NCBI RefSeq assembly: GCF_018100925.1
Contig: NZ_JAGJEH010000013.1
Location: 94,219 to 158,218, forward strand
Direction: 5' to 3'
Length of the DNA: 64,000 nt
Source of the DNA: Pseudoalteromonas luteoviolacea
Lineage (GTDB): Bacteria; Pseudomonadota; Gammaproteobacteria; Enterobacterales; Alteromonadaceae
Under the pieces are notes generated by a model. That model had not been told where the DNA came from and did not search any database. It saw only the letters and a program-made list of their open reading frames with translations. Positions 62,878 through 64,000 of the stretch are shown here, one piece after another (positions within the stretch are counted from its first letter, which is position 1; each line of letters opens with the position of its first letter). Both the position numbers and the translations under genes were made by a program.

Positions 62878-63510
62878 TTAAGCAATATTTAAAAACTGTT
62901 TCGCGCGATTTAAAAAAGCAGCTCTGTCGTCAAGGCCATGGGTCCCACCATTGATGCGCTTAGTAATGATCAGTAAGTCATCTTGATCAGCGTATTGGTT
63001 GAGTTTTCGACTATCCCAGTAATAACAAGCTGTTTTCACTGTCAGCGATGGATCTGCAACCACGAGCTCAGGATCATTGACCAAATCAATTGCAAGTGCA
63101 TCACCACAGCGATGATAATTGTCCTTTCCTGTAAGCTGGATCAGTCCTCGACCACGATACTTCCAGCCGTCCCCTGATGCTTCATTACCATTGCCCATGC
63201 GGTTGGCATAAACACGATTAGCTATTTTTTCCGGTTTACGCGCATAGGCTTGCGCTTCTTCTTCGGTGGGAAAATACTTTCCAAATATTGCTTGTAACGC
63301 CTTATCGCTATAGTTAAGGTTTTCACTTTCATAACGAAAGCTACCGCTTTCATGGGCTATTTGGGCAATAAAGTGGGCTGCACGTAAAGGAGTATTAACT
63401 TCAAATTGCGGCAGTACTTCATTCAATGCCTCAATATATTTTTCAATATCCTCAGCCTTAGCGTTAGGTACGATACCGACAAGTTGATCATGGGTAATTG
63501 AGAATGCCAT
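62878..63510 (-). CDS. GH19 lysozyme/chitinase-like enzyme
   Basis: 210 residues with no signal peptide or chitin-binding module. The GH19 core is clear: AAHFIAQIAHESGSFRYES with catalytic Glu54, YSDKALQAIFGKYF, YRGRGLIQLTGKDNY and ITKRINGG. Single-domain GH19 enzymes of this length are typical phage endolysins or peptidoglycan-acting enzymes rather than secreted chitinases. It opens the minus-strand accessory cluster and would need a holin-like route to reach the wall. Confidence 0.9.
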   Translation of the reverse strand: MAFSITHDQLVGIVPNAKAEDIEKYIEALNEVLPQFEVNTPLRAAHFIAQIAHESGSFRYESENLNYSDKALQAIFGKYFPTEEEAQAYARKPEKIANRVYANRMGNGNEASGDGWKYRGRGLIQLTGKDNYHRCGDALAIDLVNDPELVVADPSLTVKTACYYWDSRKLNQYADQDDLLIITKRINGGTHGLDDRAAFLNRAKQFLNIA

Positions 63511-63638
63511 GTGTTTTGCTCTTTGTTATATGAAGTAGCAATATCATGACAAATCTCTTATCCACCAACTGTGTGAAAGTTATGGTTAACACAGGCAATA
63601 TCGTTATATTTGTGCCTGTAGGATAAGAAGGCGATAAG

Positions 63639-63995
63639 GTGCAAAAGGTTACCGCCTGCGAACAAAGTAAGTGCGGTTCTTTTGCGCAAGGTGAATATCG
63701 TGCGAAAGGATAATTACACAGCGCGAAGCGCTGACATTCTTTTCACACAAGGTGAATAACGTGCAAAATGTAACGACAGTGAGCGAAGCGAGTACGTTCA
63801 ATTTGCGCAAGGTGAAACGAGCCGTTTTGACCGCTGATGAGGGACTATATTTAAAAGGGGTAAAGGGTGAAAGCTGTGAAGATTGCTCCCTTCACCTTGC
63901 GCTTATCGTGCAAAAGGCTAGCGACAGCGAACGAAGTGAGAGCGCTCTTTTTGCGCAAGGTTAAATGAGCCGTTTTAACCACTGCTGAGGGACTT
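63639..63995. repeat. Tandem imperfect intergenic repeats
   Basis: Four copies of a ~58-90 base unit: starts near 63639, 63699, 63760 and 63907. Each runs from GTGCAAAA/GTGCGAAA through a GCGAAGC or similar core to TTTGCGCAAGGTGAA; the last two share the extension GCCGTTTT...TGAGGGACT. The ends (TGCAAAA / TTTTGCGCA) are inverted, so each copy can fold. Between copies 3 and 4 an inverted fragment (TTCACCTTGCGC) is present. No gene is supported from 63511 to 64000; a 70-codon frame within the repeats is not credible. Confidence 0.75.
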
Positions 63996-64000
63996 AAACA

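Noticed and set aside
63752..63964. 70-codon open frame at the right end
   Set aside because: It lies entirely within the tandem repeats and reads through a repeat boundary; no ribosome-binding site or protein-like pattern.
63639..63995. Could the terminal repeats be a CRISPR array?
   Set aside because: Units are long, imperfect and without regular unique spacers; no cas genes nearby.

Overview
The window reads as chromosomal DNA of a marine gammaproteobacterium, most like Pseudoalteromonas. This rests on the adjacent fabR/desaturase and sthA genes, the leuABCD operon with its leader, the many secreted hydrolases (GH18, GH19, GH20, GH97, M4-type and trypsin-type proteases), and generally moderate-to-low GC. 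No rRNA, tRNA, CRISPR array or transposase was recognised. Genus assignment is inference.

Layout. 1-8.1 kb: the 5' part of a minus-strand lipo-initiating NRPS (fatty acyl-AMP ligase, carrier, condensation, start of adenylation domain; it runs off the left edge), an MbtH-like gene, a periplasmic Ntn-hydrolase acylase and, divergent from them, a PvdS-like ECF sigma factor preceded by a strong Fur-box match. Together these look like a pyoverdine-type logic: iron starvation turns on the sigma factor, an acylated peptide is made, and the acyl tail is removed in the periplasm. 8.2-14.1 kb: a lipoprotein, a secreted protein, then leuABCD (minus strand) with a leucine-rich leader peptide and transcription attenuator. 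14.3-25.6 kb: a minus-strand run of seven secreted proteins: a PKD protein with a GlyGly-CTERM-like tail, three proteins that share a MACPF/CDC-like signature, a GEVED protein, a protein ending in an autoprocessing Hint domain, and a thermolysin-like metalloprotease with PKD/GEVED modules. 26-29.4 kb: fabR, a FabR operator, a delta-9 desaturase and sthA. 29.4-33.6 kb: an outer-membrane barrel with a cupredoxin-like partner, and a GH97 glycosidase.

33.9-38.7 kb: an R-body (refractile body) locus. It has an unusual regulator (degenerate NtrC-type AAA+ domain joined to an AraC HTH) followed by ten small genes of the RebB/RebC/RebD kinds, with stem-loops and one intrinsic terminator between them. 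39-50.4 kb: a transporter/AraC pair, a porin, a GH20 hexosaminidase, a GlxA-type regulator with a periplasmic DJ-1-like protein, a chitin-binding trypsin-like protease and a GH18 chitinase, which together suggest chitin and protein scavenging.

50.5-63.5 kb: an accessory stretch. It has small membrane/coiled-coil proteins, a periplasmic solute-binding protein, a methyltransferase, a double-glycine leader peptide (candidate RiPP/microcin precursor), an S24-family repressor, and then a nine-gene minus-strand cluster. That cluster runs from a GH19 endolysin-like enzyme and a two-LTD protein through two multi-spanning membrane proteins, a lipoprotein and a small helical protein to a large unknown, a pseudo-receiver protein and a DUF6765-like protein. 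I do not recognise it as a described system. 63.6-64.0 kb holds tandem copies of an intergenic repeat.

The strongest candidates for something undescribed are the LTD/GH19/membrane cluster (56-63.5 kb), the MACPF-like/Hint/protease island (15-25.6 kb) and the R-body locus with its AAA+-AraC regulator.
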